This document shows positions 41,201 to 46,064 of a stretch of DNA of 64,000 nucleotides, piece after piece; the stretch's first letter is position 1, and every line of letters begins with the position of its first letter. A program made the translations under genes and the position numbers. This DNA is from Diphasiastrum complanatum (taxonomy: Eukaryota > Streptophyta > Lycopodiopsida > Lycopodiales > Lycopodiaceae): contig CM055103.1 in assembly GCA_029204225.1 (NCBI GenBank), positions 21,578,709 to 21,642,708 on the forward strand, in the 5' to 3' direction. The notes beneath the pieces are model-generated. The model was not told the DNA's origin. It did no database searches and worked only from the letters and a program-made list of their open reading frames with translations.

Positions 41201-43025
41201 GTAAGGGAACGTGTTTCCACCACTGCAAAACAACTATGGATGTCCCTATGAAACGTGAACATTCTTGGGAGCATAAATGTGTTCCTACGAATGAGGTGTT
41301 TGTCGGAACACATTCCCTCAATCCCAGGAGTGGGGAACGCAATCCCTAGAAACTATGAGTTCTTCTCTCACATCTAGCCAATATCCTTCGTGATTAGATG
41401 TAATCAAAGAAAAAACATTCATTAAGTCATGTGCTATTGCATGTGTAGCATAAAATCAATTTACAACGATCATCAAGGCCCAATCAATGTGGAACTCTTA
41501 CTTGTTTATGTGGAAAAACGATCCAAGCTCTTAGATATCTTATCGGTGAGGAAACACATATGTCTTCAAGAGAAGCATTGAATCTGAAAAAACTCAGGTG
41601 GATACAATCCTCAAGGGTTGGGTTGACACTATTTCGTGCCTAGCCATAGCTCAGTGATCACTAGCCCACCCCGAGTACTTGCTAACTAGCCTTAATATAG
41701 TCTAAACAACCCTTCGTTAGGATGGCTAAGCCTATGACCAGTTTCCAAATGGTCTCCTAGTCGCAACCAACGACACATCTACCTTGTTTTAGGTTAGATG
41801 CCTAACCCAATTAACGCTTAAGAGCGTATTTGATGGTCTATTGACCCCCACATAACTAGTCTTTTGGGGATCAGGTTAGATCTATGATTGGACCTTCACA
41901 TGCATCCATGAACCAAAAAAATAATAGTTCACAACTACCACTACTTCAAACTGGCACAAATGCTAACAACGCATTCCATCGCTAAAGCATTTCAAATAAA
42001 CTTAAGTAGATCTCCGGTTACCAATTAGAAAAAGACATGGTATACAATAAAACCGAAAATAGCTTCGAAATGAACGTTGCTCACAGCTTTGTATATCACT
42101 TAATTTTAATTCCTATCATCAGCGATTAAATAGATTTCAAACATAGTTTGCATTGGGCATATACGGACAGACATACAGGCATCTGTATGCGTATGGAAGG
42201 TGATATATGGTCTACATGGGCTCGTAACCAAAATTTCATTGTGTGCACGTTATCAGAAACCTAAAATGCTAAAAGTCAATAGAACCACCTATGAATTATA
42301 TTCTTAACTAGACCAAGCAATACGTATTTTTGTTGAATTTATTAAACTGTATGCTTTTCAATGCATGGGCAAAGCACCCTTTGGCATTCTTCAAATGCTC
42401 GTAGTTGTAAAGACGGGAAATATAGAACATCATGGCCACGTTAAGTCATAGAATCGCATCTCACTAGCTTTTGTACTGATTAAGAAGACAATTATTAATG
42501 TGGTAAAAAGCAAAAAGATATAACTACTTACTTATTAATATGGTAAAAAGCACAAAGATATAACTACTTACTGATGAGTGAAGAGGAAGATAGGAGCTGA
42601 GAGCGAAGCTCGTCGTTGACGGGTATTTTATGTGTCCAATCCAATGATGTTTCAGAGGTTAACCCACGCTCTTCTTCTTCCTCACCAGCTACGTCCCACT
42701 GCAAAGAACAACCACACTCACAGCTACGCACACGCCCATGATGGTTCCCTCCATAGCAAGTAGAAGAGGGGGAAAGAAACAAGGCTGAGTTTGGGATAAA
42801 ATAAAAAGGCTCATTAGCATGTGCTTCCAACAGAATTGATGATGAGTGCACATCCAAACGAGCAACGCTGCTGCTGCTACTTCTTCTTCTTCTTCTTGGA
42901 TGATGATGATGATGATCAGTTAAGAAAGAAAAAGAATAAGACGAAGAAGATAGAGCAGAGGAGGAGAAGTGGATGCCAGCGGTGGCATTGCAGATGTGAA
43001 GTGTGGAAACAAGTGCAAGAGCCAT
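2063..43025 (-). CDS. DER: EngA/Der-family double GTPase, plastid-type, 11 exons
   Basis: Coding exons (minus strand): 42572-43025, 38733-38800, 38395-38478, 37975-38268, 37742-37881, 37328-37415, 28534-28716, 28077-28238, 19206-19399, 14909-15059, 2063-2275. Their lengths sum to 2031 nt, 676 codons plus stop, with every junction in frame. The predicted protein has a Ser/His/Arg-rich N-terminus of about 150 residues (likely plastid transit peptide plus linker). GTPase domain 1 has G1 GRPNVGKS at 187-194, G2 Thr215, DTGG at 234-237 and NKCE at 328-331. GTPase domain 2 has GKPNVGKS at 395-402, Thr423, DTAG at 443-446 and NKWD at 511-514. A KH-like C-terminal domain ends in GTPIRLLWR. Der proteins bind and help mature the large ribosomal subunit; plant homologues (Arabidopsis EMB2738) act in plastids. 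The start is the ATG at 43023-43025; the open frame further upstream begins only with TTG and runs into repeat DNA. Exon 1 has no domain support. The gene looks intact, with no stop or frameshift. Confidence 0.93.
2740..2960. repeat. Third diverged copy of the local repeat
   Basis: Shares the CATAGAAA.AATG, CACAAAGT.TTG, CATGCATA and GCATCCCTAC-type blocks with the copies at about 950-1300 and 1440-1765, but sits inside Der intron 10. Alignment by eye only. Confidence 0.4.
2961..4400. other. Intron 10 sequence with no recognised feature
   Basis: Short ORFs on both strands show no domain. Phrases such as a 'CCATGCAATATTCATTC'-type stretch may be decayed retroelement DNA upstream of the gypsy RNase H remnant, but I cannot place them. 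Confidence 0.35.
4400..5474 (-). pseudogene. Ty3/gypsy RT-RNase H remnant
   Basis: Reading on the minus strand, the piece next to the copia insertion gives FATFQQMND and then [13 protein letters not shown], the reverse transcriptase active site with its YLDD motif intact. It continues as [21 protein letters not shown], a LGHIIS block, KTIYDVK and an RNase H-like [14 protein letters not shown] at about 4740. Stops and frameshifts interrupt it. It is the 3' half of a gypsy element whose protease and gag lie beyond the copia insertion at 10773-12600. A 180-bp insertion at 5185-5364 splits the RT just after the active site. Confidence 0.82.
5171..5378. mobile_element. 180-bp insertion with 14-bp target duplication
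   Basis: The 14-mer TCTTACTATAAACT occurs at 5171-5184 and again at 5365-5378. Removing 5185-5364 and one 14-mer rejoins the gypsy RT reading frame exactly (LDDILVYSK followed by TLKEHEEH). The inserted 180 bp is AT-rich, non-coding, and begins with an 11-bp inverted repeat (TTTGTGAAATT and AATTTCACAAA) around a short loop. A long target duplication suits a SINE or other TPRT product, but there is no clear A tail. Confidence 0.8.
5475..5978 (+). repeat. Copia 5' LTR
   Basis: Starts TGTTTGAATG and ends TTCCTACA. It is nearly identical over its length to the LTR at 10268-10767. It contains a local run of GTTGGATAGTCAATAGTCA-like repeats and a TCTCTCTTTCTTT tract near its end. Confidence 0.95.
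5979..5990 (+). promoter_or_regulatory. Primer-binding site (tRNA-iMet)
   Basis: TGGTATCAGAGC directly after the LTR is the classic plant copia primer-binding site complementary to the 3' end of initiator methionine tRNA, which primes minus-strand DNA synthesis. Confidence 0.95.
6594..6945 (+). pseudogene. Copia gag fragment
   Basis: An ATG at 6594 opens [19 protein letters not shown], then [13 protein letters not shown], the gag N-terminus common in copia elements (the substrate-like D...N...W motif). A stop follows AKGL, and the remaining short ORF goes into a Ser/Thr-rich stretch with no zinc knuckle. It is truncated and non-functional. Confidence 0.7.
6957..7627 (+). pseudogene. Copia gag-pre-integrase and integrase fragment
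   Basis: In order: a gag-pre-integrase segment with [13 protein letters not shown], the zinc-binding end [11 protein letters not shown], then integrase core pieces [31 protein letters not shown] and [16 protein letters not shown]. The DDE acid positions are all visible, but at least two frameshifts (near 7075 and 7375) and a stop separate them. The frame ends at the junction with the chimeric duplicated region. Confidence 0.85.
7612..10020 (+). repeat. Duplicated chimeric block in the copia element
   Basis: The block at about 7612-8560 recurs at about 9052-10020 in the same orientation. Both encode [15 protein letters not shown], then [15 protein letters not shown], then a jump to [10 protein letters not shown]. 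After that comes Gln/His-rich text built around repeated GGACAGCA/GGGAACAGCC words. Between the copies, a 30-bp unit (GACAGCAAGGTCCAAGTTCG core) repeats in tandem around 8900-8980. The 321-codon ORF at 7521-8486 is therefore a fusion, not a natural polyprotein. Confidence 0.8.
10260..10267 (+). promoter_or_regulatory. Copia polypurine tract
   Basis: AAGGAGGG lies immediately before the right LTR and fits the plus-strand priming site. Confidence 0.8.
10268..10767 (+). repeat. Copia 3' LTR
   Basis: Starts TGTTGGAATG, ends TTCCTACA and is followed by the second AGACC target duplication. A small number of substitutions and short length differences from the left LTR suggest a fairly recent insertion. 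Confidence 0.95.
10773..12760 (-). pseudogene. Ty3/gypsy gag-protease remnant
   Basis: This is the other half of the gypsy element split by the copia insertion. On the minus strand, from high to low coordinate, are a capsid-like gag segment ([12 protein letters not shown], then [11 protein letters not shown], around 12300-12520), a lysine-rich gag tail near 12000 and an aspartic-protease C-terminal part [11 protein letters not shown] around 11110. Many stops are present. The same gag-protease family recurs in intron 1 at about 39150-40140, where the order agrees. An unrelated LTR fragment interrupts it at about 11330-11733. Confidence 0.75.
11330..11733 (-). repeat. Nested LTR fragment
   Basis: Read on the minus strand it begins TGTTAGAAAACC and shares long stretches with 35693-36010 on the plus strand, including the AAGCAAAAGCAAAA tract and the CACCTATCTATA block. 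It separates the protease and gag parts of the surrounding gypsy element, so it inserted later. The inner boundary is approximate. Confidence 0.7.
12761..14908. other. Rest of intron 10; no recognised feature
   Basis: AT-rich DNA with only short ORFs. None has a domain I can recognise on either strand. Confidence 0.35.
14909..15059 (-). CDS. DER: Der exon 10: start of KH-like domain
   Basis: A 151-nt exon with acceptor GTTTTTCAG and donor CAG/GTTCTT. It encodes [15 protein letters not shown], a [11 protein letters not shown] loop and IYYCTQ, the first half of the Der KH-like domain that contacts rRNA. Confidence 0.94.
15060..15540. other. Intron 9, first part; nothing seen
   Basis: Ordinary AT-rich intron sequence upstream of the LINE fragment. 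No ORF or repeat was recognised. Confidence 0.35.
15820..16440 (+). pseudogene. LINE fragment: RT scrap plus endonuclease-like segment
   Basis: About 15890-15960 reads [11 protein letters not shown] followed by [10 protein letters not shown]; the first resembles the LINE reverse-transcriptase VKQGCPLSP motif. After about 16060 comes [18 protein letters not shown] and [14 protein letters not shown], which resemble an exonuclease-endonuclease-phosphatase domain (N, E and hydrophobic spacing). A clear second copy lies at 29830-30870. The unusual order (RT-like text before endonuclease-like text) may reflect two fused copies. Frameshifts and stops are present. Confidence 0.6.
16714..17205. other. 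Intron 9 sequence with a GC-richer patch
   Basis: A GGGGGGGAGCTCCCCCC palindrome sits near 17030, and the segment around 17060-17200 repeats ATGGAGC(T/G)A..GGAG words. ORFs here are short and unsupported. Confidence 0.35.
17210..17345. repeat. Dispersed repeat, also at 63345-63460
   Basis: Both copies contain TGCCAAAAGGCATATAAGA followed by AGTAGTACATC and AAGTATG, with ATGTCGT further on. Copy number in the genome cannot be judged from this window. Confidence 0.6.
17346..19205. other. Intron 9, remainder; nothing seen
   Basis: AT-rich sequence without recognisable coding or repeat features. It ends at the proposed GC donor of exon 9. Confidence 0.35.
19206..19399 (-). CDS. DER: Der exon 9: G4/G5 of GTPase domain 2
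   Basis: A 194-nt exon with acceptor ACAATGTAG. It carries [14 protein letters not shown] (G4), [10 protein letters not shown] and [11 protein letters not shown] (G5). No GT donor gives the right phase and length. A GC donor, ACAG/GCATGC, gives exactly the expected length to exon 10 with Arg556 split AG/G. Confidence 0.88.
19926..20035. repeat. GGTACC-rich imperfect palindrome and AT run
   Basis: Within about 70 bp (19937-20001) GGTACC occurs at least four times and the two halves (GGTACCGCC... and ...GGCGGTACC) can pair around a GGATCC centre. A (TA)n/T-rich run follows immediately. This could be the end of a DNA transposon or a foldback structure. Confidence 0.6.
20458..20802 (+). CDS. Small charged protein of unknown function
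   Basis: ATG at 20458 and TAG at 20800-20802 give a 114-residue protein. It starts [20 protein letters not shown] and is full of Arg, Glu and Gln. A long amphipathic, coiled-coil-like helix comes first, then a Pro/Ala/Val linker (about 50-62), then [20 protein letters not shown] and an acidic tail ending ESVEDQ. The frame is intact, and its GC content is far above the surrounding intron. A GATAAATA box lies at about 20278, followed by a purine-rich leader. It sits in Der intron 8 on the opposite strand. I do not recognise the family. It could be a transposon-encoded accessory ORF (the GGTACC palindrome is 450 bp upstream), a captured gene fragment or chance. Confidence 0.45.
   Translation: MAERIPPKPEGEARRKLEEDIRRHNERHRKQEADIAEILRQTRERHPELQIPTPAVAPAPAVELDLDEKIGMNFTRRQLIMVRERAARRRANQEAERERQNNAPDEGEESVEDQ
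20803..23440. other. Intron 8, nothing firmly recognised
   Basis: Long AT-rich stretch with short ORFs only. Near 21310-21370 the minus strand ends a small frame with [14 protein letters not shown] before a stop, an acidic tail of the kind seen on some hAT transposases, but with no domain to support it. Confidence 0.35.
23440..24800 (+). pseudogene. Decayed Ty1/copia element
   Basis: Colinear scraps in order: a degenerate gag zinc knuckle ([16 protein letters not shown], first Cys lost) at about 23575, a protease-like [13 protein letters not shown] (canonical DSGAT changed) at about 23755, integrase [11 protein letters not shown]-type and NRGGEYRST text at 24290-24480, then a jump to the RNase H-like [20 protein letters not shown] at about 24640. 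RT is deleted. Stops are frequent. This is an old, internally deleted copy. Confidence 0.75.
24985..25290 (+). repeat. LTR-like fragment related to 33360-33740
   Basis: Shares ACATATCATATGCTCACTGG, CAGTG.ATGAGTGACAC, GCTTGCCT.TGTG..AGG and TTAAGGGGTGCTTGAGG-type blocks in the same orientation with the LTR at 33227. It is next to, but oriented against, the minus-strand gypsy element. Confidence 0.6.
25291..25692 (-). repeat. 3' LTR of the minus-strand gypsy (partial)
   Basis: On the minus strand the LTR starts TGTTAGGGGCCC at 25692, directly after a polypurine tract. The far end could not be fixed because it merges with the fragment above. Confidence 0.6.
25693..25708 (-). promoter_or_regulatory. 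Gypsy polypurine tract
   Basis: Minus-strand TTAAGGGGGAAGGAA immediately precedes the TGTTAG start of the LTR. Confidence 0.75.
25720..25956 (-). pseudogene. Chromodomain of gypsy integrase
   Basis: Encodes [20 protein letters not shown] followed by an RLRFPNFL-type helix. The aromatic and WE residues that form a methyl-lysine cage in chromodomains are present. In chromoviruses this tail guides integration to particular chromatin. Confidence 0.85.
26194..27144 (-). pseudogene. Gypsy integrase core
   Basis: A 316-codon frame starting at a real ATG (27142-27144). It shows [16 protein letters not shown] (first Asp), [20 protein letters not shown] (second Asp) and [14 protein letters not shown] (Glu), followed by LRAYV and [13 protein letters not shown]. 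The DDE residues are therefore intact. The upstream third is poorly conserved and probably a frame-shifted RNase H/zinc region. Confidence 0.85.
27295..27951 (-). pseudogene. Gypsy reverse transcriptase
   Basis: Two overlapping frames carry [20 protein letters not shown], then [20 protein letters not shown] and [13 protein letters not shown], then [16 protein letters not shown]. The active site reads DLDD, so the residue before the LDD differs from the usual YLDD or YVDD, while both aspartates remain. A frameshift at about 27725 separates the first block. Confidence 0.88.
28077..28238 (-). CDS. DER: Der exon 8: switch II of GTPase domain 2
   Basis: A 54-codon exon, phase 0/0, with acceptor CCTTTGCAG and donor CAG/GTTTTC. 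It carries [10 protein letters not shown] (G3) and [13 protein letters not shown], ending TEQ, where the next conserved residues of the family follow directly. Confidence 0.95.
28534..28716 (-). CDS. DER: Der exon 7: P-loop of GTPase domain 2
   Basis: A 61-codon exon with acceptor TTTGTTACAG and donor AAG/GTATGA. It starts with a short acidic/basic linker, then [20 protein letters not shown] (G1) and [13 protein letters not shown] (G2). An 8.6-kb transposon-filled intron separates it from exon 6. Confidence 0.95.
28840..29190. other. Intron 6 end; nothing seen
   Basis: AT-rich intron DNA upstream of exon 7 on the minus strand, without a recognisable feature. Confidence 0.3.
29190..29410 (+). 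pseudogene. Possible LINE C-terminal fragment
   Basis: A 69-codon frame with [20 protein letters not shown]. It resembles the C-terminal CysHis region that follows LINE reverse transcriptases, but the second Cys of the first pair is missing, so the call is weak. It lies 420 bp upstream of the endonuclease fragment. Confidence 0.35.
29830..30870 (+). pseudogene. LINE endonuclease fragment split by a solo LTR
   Basis: Homologous to 15820-16440. The first part (29870-30182) reads [14 protein letters not shown], then [12 protein letters not shown] and [14 protein letters not shown]. The second part (30690-30860) reads [18 protein letters not shown] and [13 protein letters not shown], a typical strand-rich segment of the endonuclease fold. 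The interruption corresponds exactly to the solo LTR at 30183-30684. Confidence 0.65.
30183..30684 (-). repeat. Solo LTR of a gypsy element
   Basis: On the minus strand it starts TGTCATGCC and is related over most of its length to the LTR at 34020-34460 on the plus strand. It is flanked by GAGTC (30178-30182) and AAGTC (30685-30689), a 5-bp target duplication with one mismatch. The interrupted sequence in the paralogous fragment at 16255-16275 shows the empty site. The low-coordinate end does not finish in a clean CA, so that boundary may be off by a few bases. Confidence 0.75.
31480..33226 (+). pseudogene. Ty3/gypsy pol remnant (plus strand)
   Basis: Order: an RT opening [11 protein letters not shown] with [11 protein letters not shown] (31525-31605), RNase H-like [20 protein letters not shown] and [20 protein letters not shown] (32095-32230), integrase zinc [20 protein letters not shown] and CNFWWPNM (32697-32795), and a chromodomain-like end [20 protein letters not shown] (about 33120-33185). 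The catalytic part of RT and the integrase core are deleted. A polypurine tract TGAGGGGGAAGGGA (33213-33226) leads into the LTR. Confidence 0.75.
33227..33840 (+). repeat. LTR with internal 92-bp tandem duplication
   Basis: Starts TGTTAGAGCTTTT directly after the polypurine tract. A 92-bp unit is present twice in tandem (33539-33630 and 33631-33722), differing at only a few positions. Related to 24985-25290. The right boundary is estimated. Confidence 0.7.
33845..34019 (+). pseudogene. Chromodomain fragment of a second gypsy
   Basis: Reads [20 protein letters not shown] followed by LKRNFPNL and then a purine tract AATAAGGAGGGAAGAA next to an LTR. Its sequence and LTR differ from the element ending at 33226, so two gypsy elements are stacked here. 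Confidence 0.8.
34020..34460 (+). repeat. 3' LTR of the second gypsy
   Basis: Starts TGTCATGCCCACG after the purine tract and contains a TATAAGAATACCC box at about 34190. It is the same family as the inverted solo LTR at 30183-30684. The end point is approximate. Confidence 0.7.
34622..34840 (-). pseudogene. LINE RT zinc-binding tail (zf-RVT)
   Basis: Minus-strand text [20 protein letters not shown] then [15 protein letters not shown] has the CxxC...HxxxxC arrangement of the zf-RVT segment found after plant LINE reverse transcriptases. The frame starts only with TTG, so it is a fragment. Confidence 0.65.
34841..35692. other. Intron 6; nothing firmly recognised
   Basis: Contains repeated CT-rich words such as TCTTCGCTCA/CTTAGCTCAGATC around 34925-34990. 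Probably decayed repeat DNA. No ORF of note. Confidence 0.3.
35693..36010 (+). repeat. LTR fragment related to 11330-11733
   Basis: Starts TGTTAGAAAACCAACTC and carries the same AAACAAAAGCAAAAGC tract and CACCTATCTATA block as the minus-strand fragment nested in the intron-10 gypsy. Neither coding region nor a partner LTR was seen nearby. Confidence 0.7.
36011..37327. other. Intron 6 upstream end; nothing seen
   Basis: AT-rich, with no recognisable ORF or repeat. It borders exon 6. Confidence 0.3.
37328..37415 (-). CDS. DER: Der exon 6: G5 region of GTPase domain 1
   Basis: An 88-nt exon with acceptor CCCCAG and donor GAG/GTATTG. It encodes [19 protein letters not shown], the G5 SA motif and final helix of the first G domain. 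Confidence 0.94.
37742..37881 (-). CDS. DER: Der exon 5: G4 region of GTPase domain 1
   Basis: A 140-nt exon with acceptor CCTGGCAG and donor GG/GTGAGC. It begins AGVNASD and carries AVNKCES. The canonical NKxD guanine-specificity motif reads NKCE here; from what I recall, plant Der proteins share this variant, so it need not mean loss of function. Confidence 0.94.
37975..38268 (-). CDS. DER: Der exon 4: switch I/II of GTPase domain 1
   Basis: A 98-codon exon, phase 0/0, with acceptor GTATGCAG and donor CAG/GTGGGG. It carries PGVTRD (G2) and VVDTGG (G3) and ends in IIFVVDGQ. Between them is the extended Ala/Gly-rich stretch, longer than in bacteria, that is also seen in plant homologues. Confidence 0.95.
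38395..38478 (-). CDS. DER: Der exon 3: P-loop of GTPase domain 1
   Basis: An 84-nt, phase 0/0 exon with acceptor CTACTGCAG and donor GGT/GTAGGT. It encodes residues 175-202 with the Walker A/G1 motif GRPNVGKS and the following SALFNRIAG helix typical of Era/Der GTPases. Confidence 0.95.
38733..38800 (-). CDS. DER: Der exon 2: basic linker
   Basis: A 68-nt exon with acceptor TTCTTGTAG and donor CAG/GTAATT. It encodes residues 152-174, a charged linker ending VLDFEQQ that leads into the first G domain. Confidence 0.85.
39150..40140 (-). pseudogene. Ty3/gypsy gag-protease remnant in intron 1
   Basis: Minus-strand gag text includes [16 protein letters not shown], a [12 protein letters not shown]-like block and [20 protein letters not shown] protease-region match at 39185-39400 parallels 11080-11290 almost block by block. 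It is a second copy of the gypsy family seen in intron 10, with many stops. No LTR was found at either end, so this is a truncated copy. Confidence 0.65.
40141..42571. other. Intron 1, remainder; nothing firmly recognised
   Basis: AT-rich. One 62-codon ORF (40482-40670) has no recognisable domain. A direct repeat of about 30 bp (ATTAATATGGTAAAAAGCA) occurs at about 42493 and 42533, just before the exon 1 donor. Confidence 0.3.
42572..43025 (-). CDS. DER: Der exon 1: N-terminal targeting region
   Basis: Encodes residues 1-151 plus one base. It starts [13 protein letters not shown], is rich in Ser and basic residues and poor in acid for its first half, and contains a His5 run, an Arg run and a Ser run encoded by triplet-repeat DNA (about 42883-42920). 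This composition suits a chloroplast transit peptide followed by a non-conserved linker. The donor is GTAAGT immediately after 42572, and the leftover A joins AA of exon 2 to make Lys152. The exon assignment relies on this phase match and on the good donor, since the region is not conserved. Confidence 0.78.
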
Positions 43026-43079
43026 GACCAATGCTCTGTGCAATACGTTTATGCGTTGTTCTCCTCTTTGAGCCTGCAA

Positions 43080-43612
43080 GGTGCAGCGCCTCCCCGCTGG
43101 GGCTTAAGAGCACGCCCCACACGAGGGAGGGGTTTCGCCCCGGTGCCCTCCAGCGGCTGACACGCGTCAGCCACGCAGTGCCCGCCAAGATTTTCAGGGC
43201 GCCTGAATTGTGCCAAGGCTGGCGTGCGGGAAGGAACGGGCACCGGTGGCGCCGGGAAGCAGGGGTGGCGCCGGGGCGGCCGGGCAGCGGGCAGGTGGCG
43301 CTGGGGCTGGGCGCAGCGGTGGCTCCGGGGCGGTGGACTGGGGTAGCCTCACACACACACGCGCATGGCGAATATTGGGGAGTTTGTGTATATATGCACT
43401 CCCCAAAATTTATAGACATGCTTATGGGACAAAGATTGGATGCCTGGACACGTGGCGTCCGGACAGCCAGTTTTTTTTAAAAATAAAAAAAAAAACTTGT
43501 TGTCAGGAGGGCACCGGGGCCAAAGGGCCATCGTGCCCCCAAGATACGAGCCCCTCCCCCCCCCCCCCGCTGGGGCTTACGAGCACGCCCCACAAGAGGG
43601 GTTTGGCCCCGG
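43080..43612. repeat. GC-rich repeat abutting the Der start
   Basis: Composition changes abruptly about 55 bp before the ATG. The segment contains two copies of a GCTGGGGCTTA.GAGCACGCC unit (43096 and 43569), a CA microsatellite, a GTATATATGCACTCC TATA-like block and a poly(C) run. Much of it matches 47915-48205. ORFs of 130-170 codons on both strands are byproducts of GC-rich sequence. Confidence 0.75.
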
Positions 43613-44825
43613 TGTAGCGCAGGCATCCCAAAGGGAGCCGGGAACCACGACTTAGCTTCTCAGCCTTCAACTCTTGTCATCCAAACCCACTTGACATACA
43701 AGCAGCCAACTCGCCAACAACGATCAGACTTAACCAACATGAAGTTCCGAAAACCAACATTGAGATCCAACCTGGCGCCATGCCAGATCGGGGGGCCCGA
43801 TGTGGGTGACTTCCCTCCAAGCAAGCCGCCCGACATACATCAAACTTAACCAACTCGAAGCTTCGTTACAAACGAGTAACATCCATTCCAAGCAAGCGGT
43901 CTGACTTACATCAAACTTAACCAACTGAAAGCTTCGTCACGAGCGCTGGAAGCCAACCTGGCGCCACGCCAGACTGGACAGCCATAAACAGGTAACATCC
44001 ACCCAAGCAAACCATCCAACTTAGCCGACAGGTTAAAGCCCGTTCCCCAAGAGCTTAACCCATTCACGTTCATGCAAGGAACACTCAGAACCACAAGCCG
44101 CGACAGATATGGAAACAACCAGTTCCTGGACCAAATGGTCCCGACAGCATACCGCTGGCGCCACGGACCGAATGGTCCCGACGGCATACCGCTGGCATCC
44201 CGGGATACGACCCTCAGCTATGTGCCAAGTTAAAAATTTTGAAAGCCGCCTTACAACTGGCGCTTTTACCGAACACTGAAACCCATAAGGTAATCAGAGT
44301 CAGTTTGAGAAAAATCCCACTTTATTGATAAATCTGAGAAGGTTACATTTCAAGTGTGTGACCGACCCTAGTCTCCGGGGCGCTAGCATGCCAAGGCGAG
44401 AGCCATGACAACATTCCAACAAGGGAGGCTGAGACTTGGTTGGAGCTCGCCCTGAGTCGCAACCCGCACTCCCCTATAGTATTGGTGTGATTCGGCACCC
44501 CCCCTCATACCAAGCACTCTACCCAAGCTGGTAAAGCACGTTTTTCTCTCTCTAGAATTTTCTCTTTCTAGAAAGTCATTTTCTTTCTCTAGATTTTATT
44601 GATCCCCAGGCTTCCTTTAATCATGCCTAGATCGTGTGAGGTGATTGCACATCGATCTGAGCTCTCTGGACTCCGCTAGAACCGATCAAAGATTTTCAGC
44701 CATTCTGGTCACCATGGCGCCGGCTGGATTCTGGTCACAGTGGCGCCGGGAGCAGCAGGGGTGCTGCTGGCGCCGGGGACATAGCTGGCGCCGGAAGTAA
44801 AGCTTGTAAAGGTAGCTTTACAACA
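43613..44825 (-). repeat. 1.2-kb LTR, copy 1
   Basis: On the minus strand it starts TGTTGTAAAGCTACC and ends CTGCGCTACA, so it has LTR-type TG...CA ends. It contains AATAAA within TTTATCAATAAAGTGGGA and repeated TCTAGAGAGAG tracts. Internal 80-120-bp subrepeats (TTAACCAACT..GAAGCTTCGT units) are visible. It is flanked by GC-rich repeat pieces on both sides. Confidence 0.88.
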
Positions 44826-44863
44826 CGTTGGACAGGCAGGGCCGGGCAGCGGGGGTGGTGCTG

Positions 44864-46047
44864 TGTAGCGCAGGAATCCCAAAGGGAGCCAGGAACCACG
44901 ACTTAGCTTCCCAGCCTTCAACTCTTGCCGTCCAAACCCCCTTGACATACAAGCAACCAACTCGCCAACAATGATCAGACTTAACCAAAAGGAAGTTCAG
45001 AAACCAACATTGAGATCCAACCTAGTGCCATGCCAGATCGGGGGTCCCGATGTCGGTGACTTCCTTCCAAGCAAGCCGCCCGACATACATCAAACTTAAC
45101 CAACTCGAAGCTTCGTTACAAACGAGTAACATCAATCCAAGCAAGTGGTCTGACTTATATCAGATTTAACCAACTGGAAGCTTTGTCACGAGCGCTGGAA
45201 GCCAAGCTGGTGCCACGCCAGACTGGACAGCCATAAACAGGTAACTTCCACCCAAGCAAGCCATCCAACTCAGCCTACAGGTTAGAGCCCGTTCCCCAAG
45301 AGCTTAACCCATTCACGTTCATGCAAGGAACACTCAGAACCACAAGCCGCGACAGATATAGAAACAACCAGTTCTTGGACCAAATGGTCCCGACAGCATA
45401 CCGTTGGCGCCACGGACCGAACGGTCCCGACGACATACTGTTGGCATCCCGGGATACGACCCTCAACTATGTGCCAAATTAAAAAGTTTGAAGCGGCCTT
45501 ACAACTGGCGCTTTTACCGAACACTGAAACTTAGAAGGTAATCAGAGTCAATTTGAGGAAAATCCCACTTTATTGATAAATCTAAGAAGGTTACATTTCA
45601 AGTGTGTGACTGACCCTAGTCTCCGGGGCGCTGGCATGCCAAGGCGAGTGCCTGGACAACATTCCAGCCAGGGAGGCTGAGACTTGGTTGGAGTTCGCGC
45701 TGAGTCGCAACCCGCACTCCCCTATAGTATTGGTGGAATTCGCCACCTCCCCTCATACCAAGTACTCTACCCAGGCTGGTAAAGCACGTTTTCTCTCTCT
45801 AGATAGTCATTTTCTCTCTCTAGAATTTATTGATCCCCAGGCTTCCTTTAATCATGCCTAGATCGTGTGAGGTGATTGCACATCGATCTAAGCTCTCTGG
45901 ACTTCGCTAAAACCGATCAAAGATTTTCAGCCATTCTGGTCACCATGGCGCCGGCTGGATTCTGGTCACAGTGGCGCCGGGAGCAGCAGGGGTGCTGCTG
46001 GCGCCGGTGGCATCGGAAGTAAAGCTTGTAAAGGTAACTTTACAACA
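44864..46047 (-). repeat. 1.2-kb LTR, copy 2
   Basis: Same ends and layout as copy 1, only 38 bp away. It is next to the purine tract of a non-coding internal domain, so it acts as the 3' LTR of the element whose 5' LTR is copy 3. Confidence 0.9.
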
Positions 46048-46064
46048 TCCACCCCACCTTTATA
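46048..46064 (-). promoter_or_regulatory. Polypurine tract
   Basis: Minus-strand ATAAAGGTGGGGTGGA directly precedes the TG of LTR copy 2. Confidence 0.75.

Noticed and set aside
43026-43079. N-terminal extension of Der to 43079
   Set aside because: The open frame there starts only with TTG and lies at the boundary with GC-rich repeat DNA; the first ATG is at 43023-43025.
42916-43617. Several 130-170-codon ORFs on both strands
   Set aside because: They lie in GC-rich repeat sequence where stops are rare, overlap each other in many frames and show no domain.
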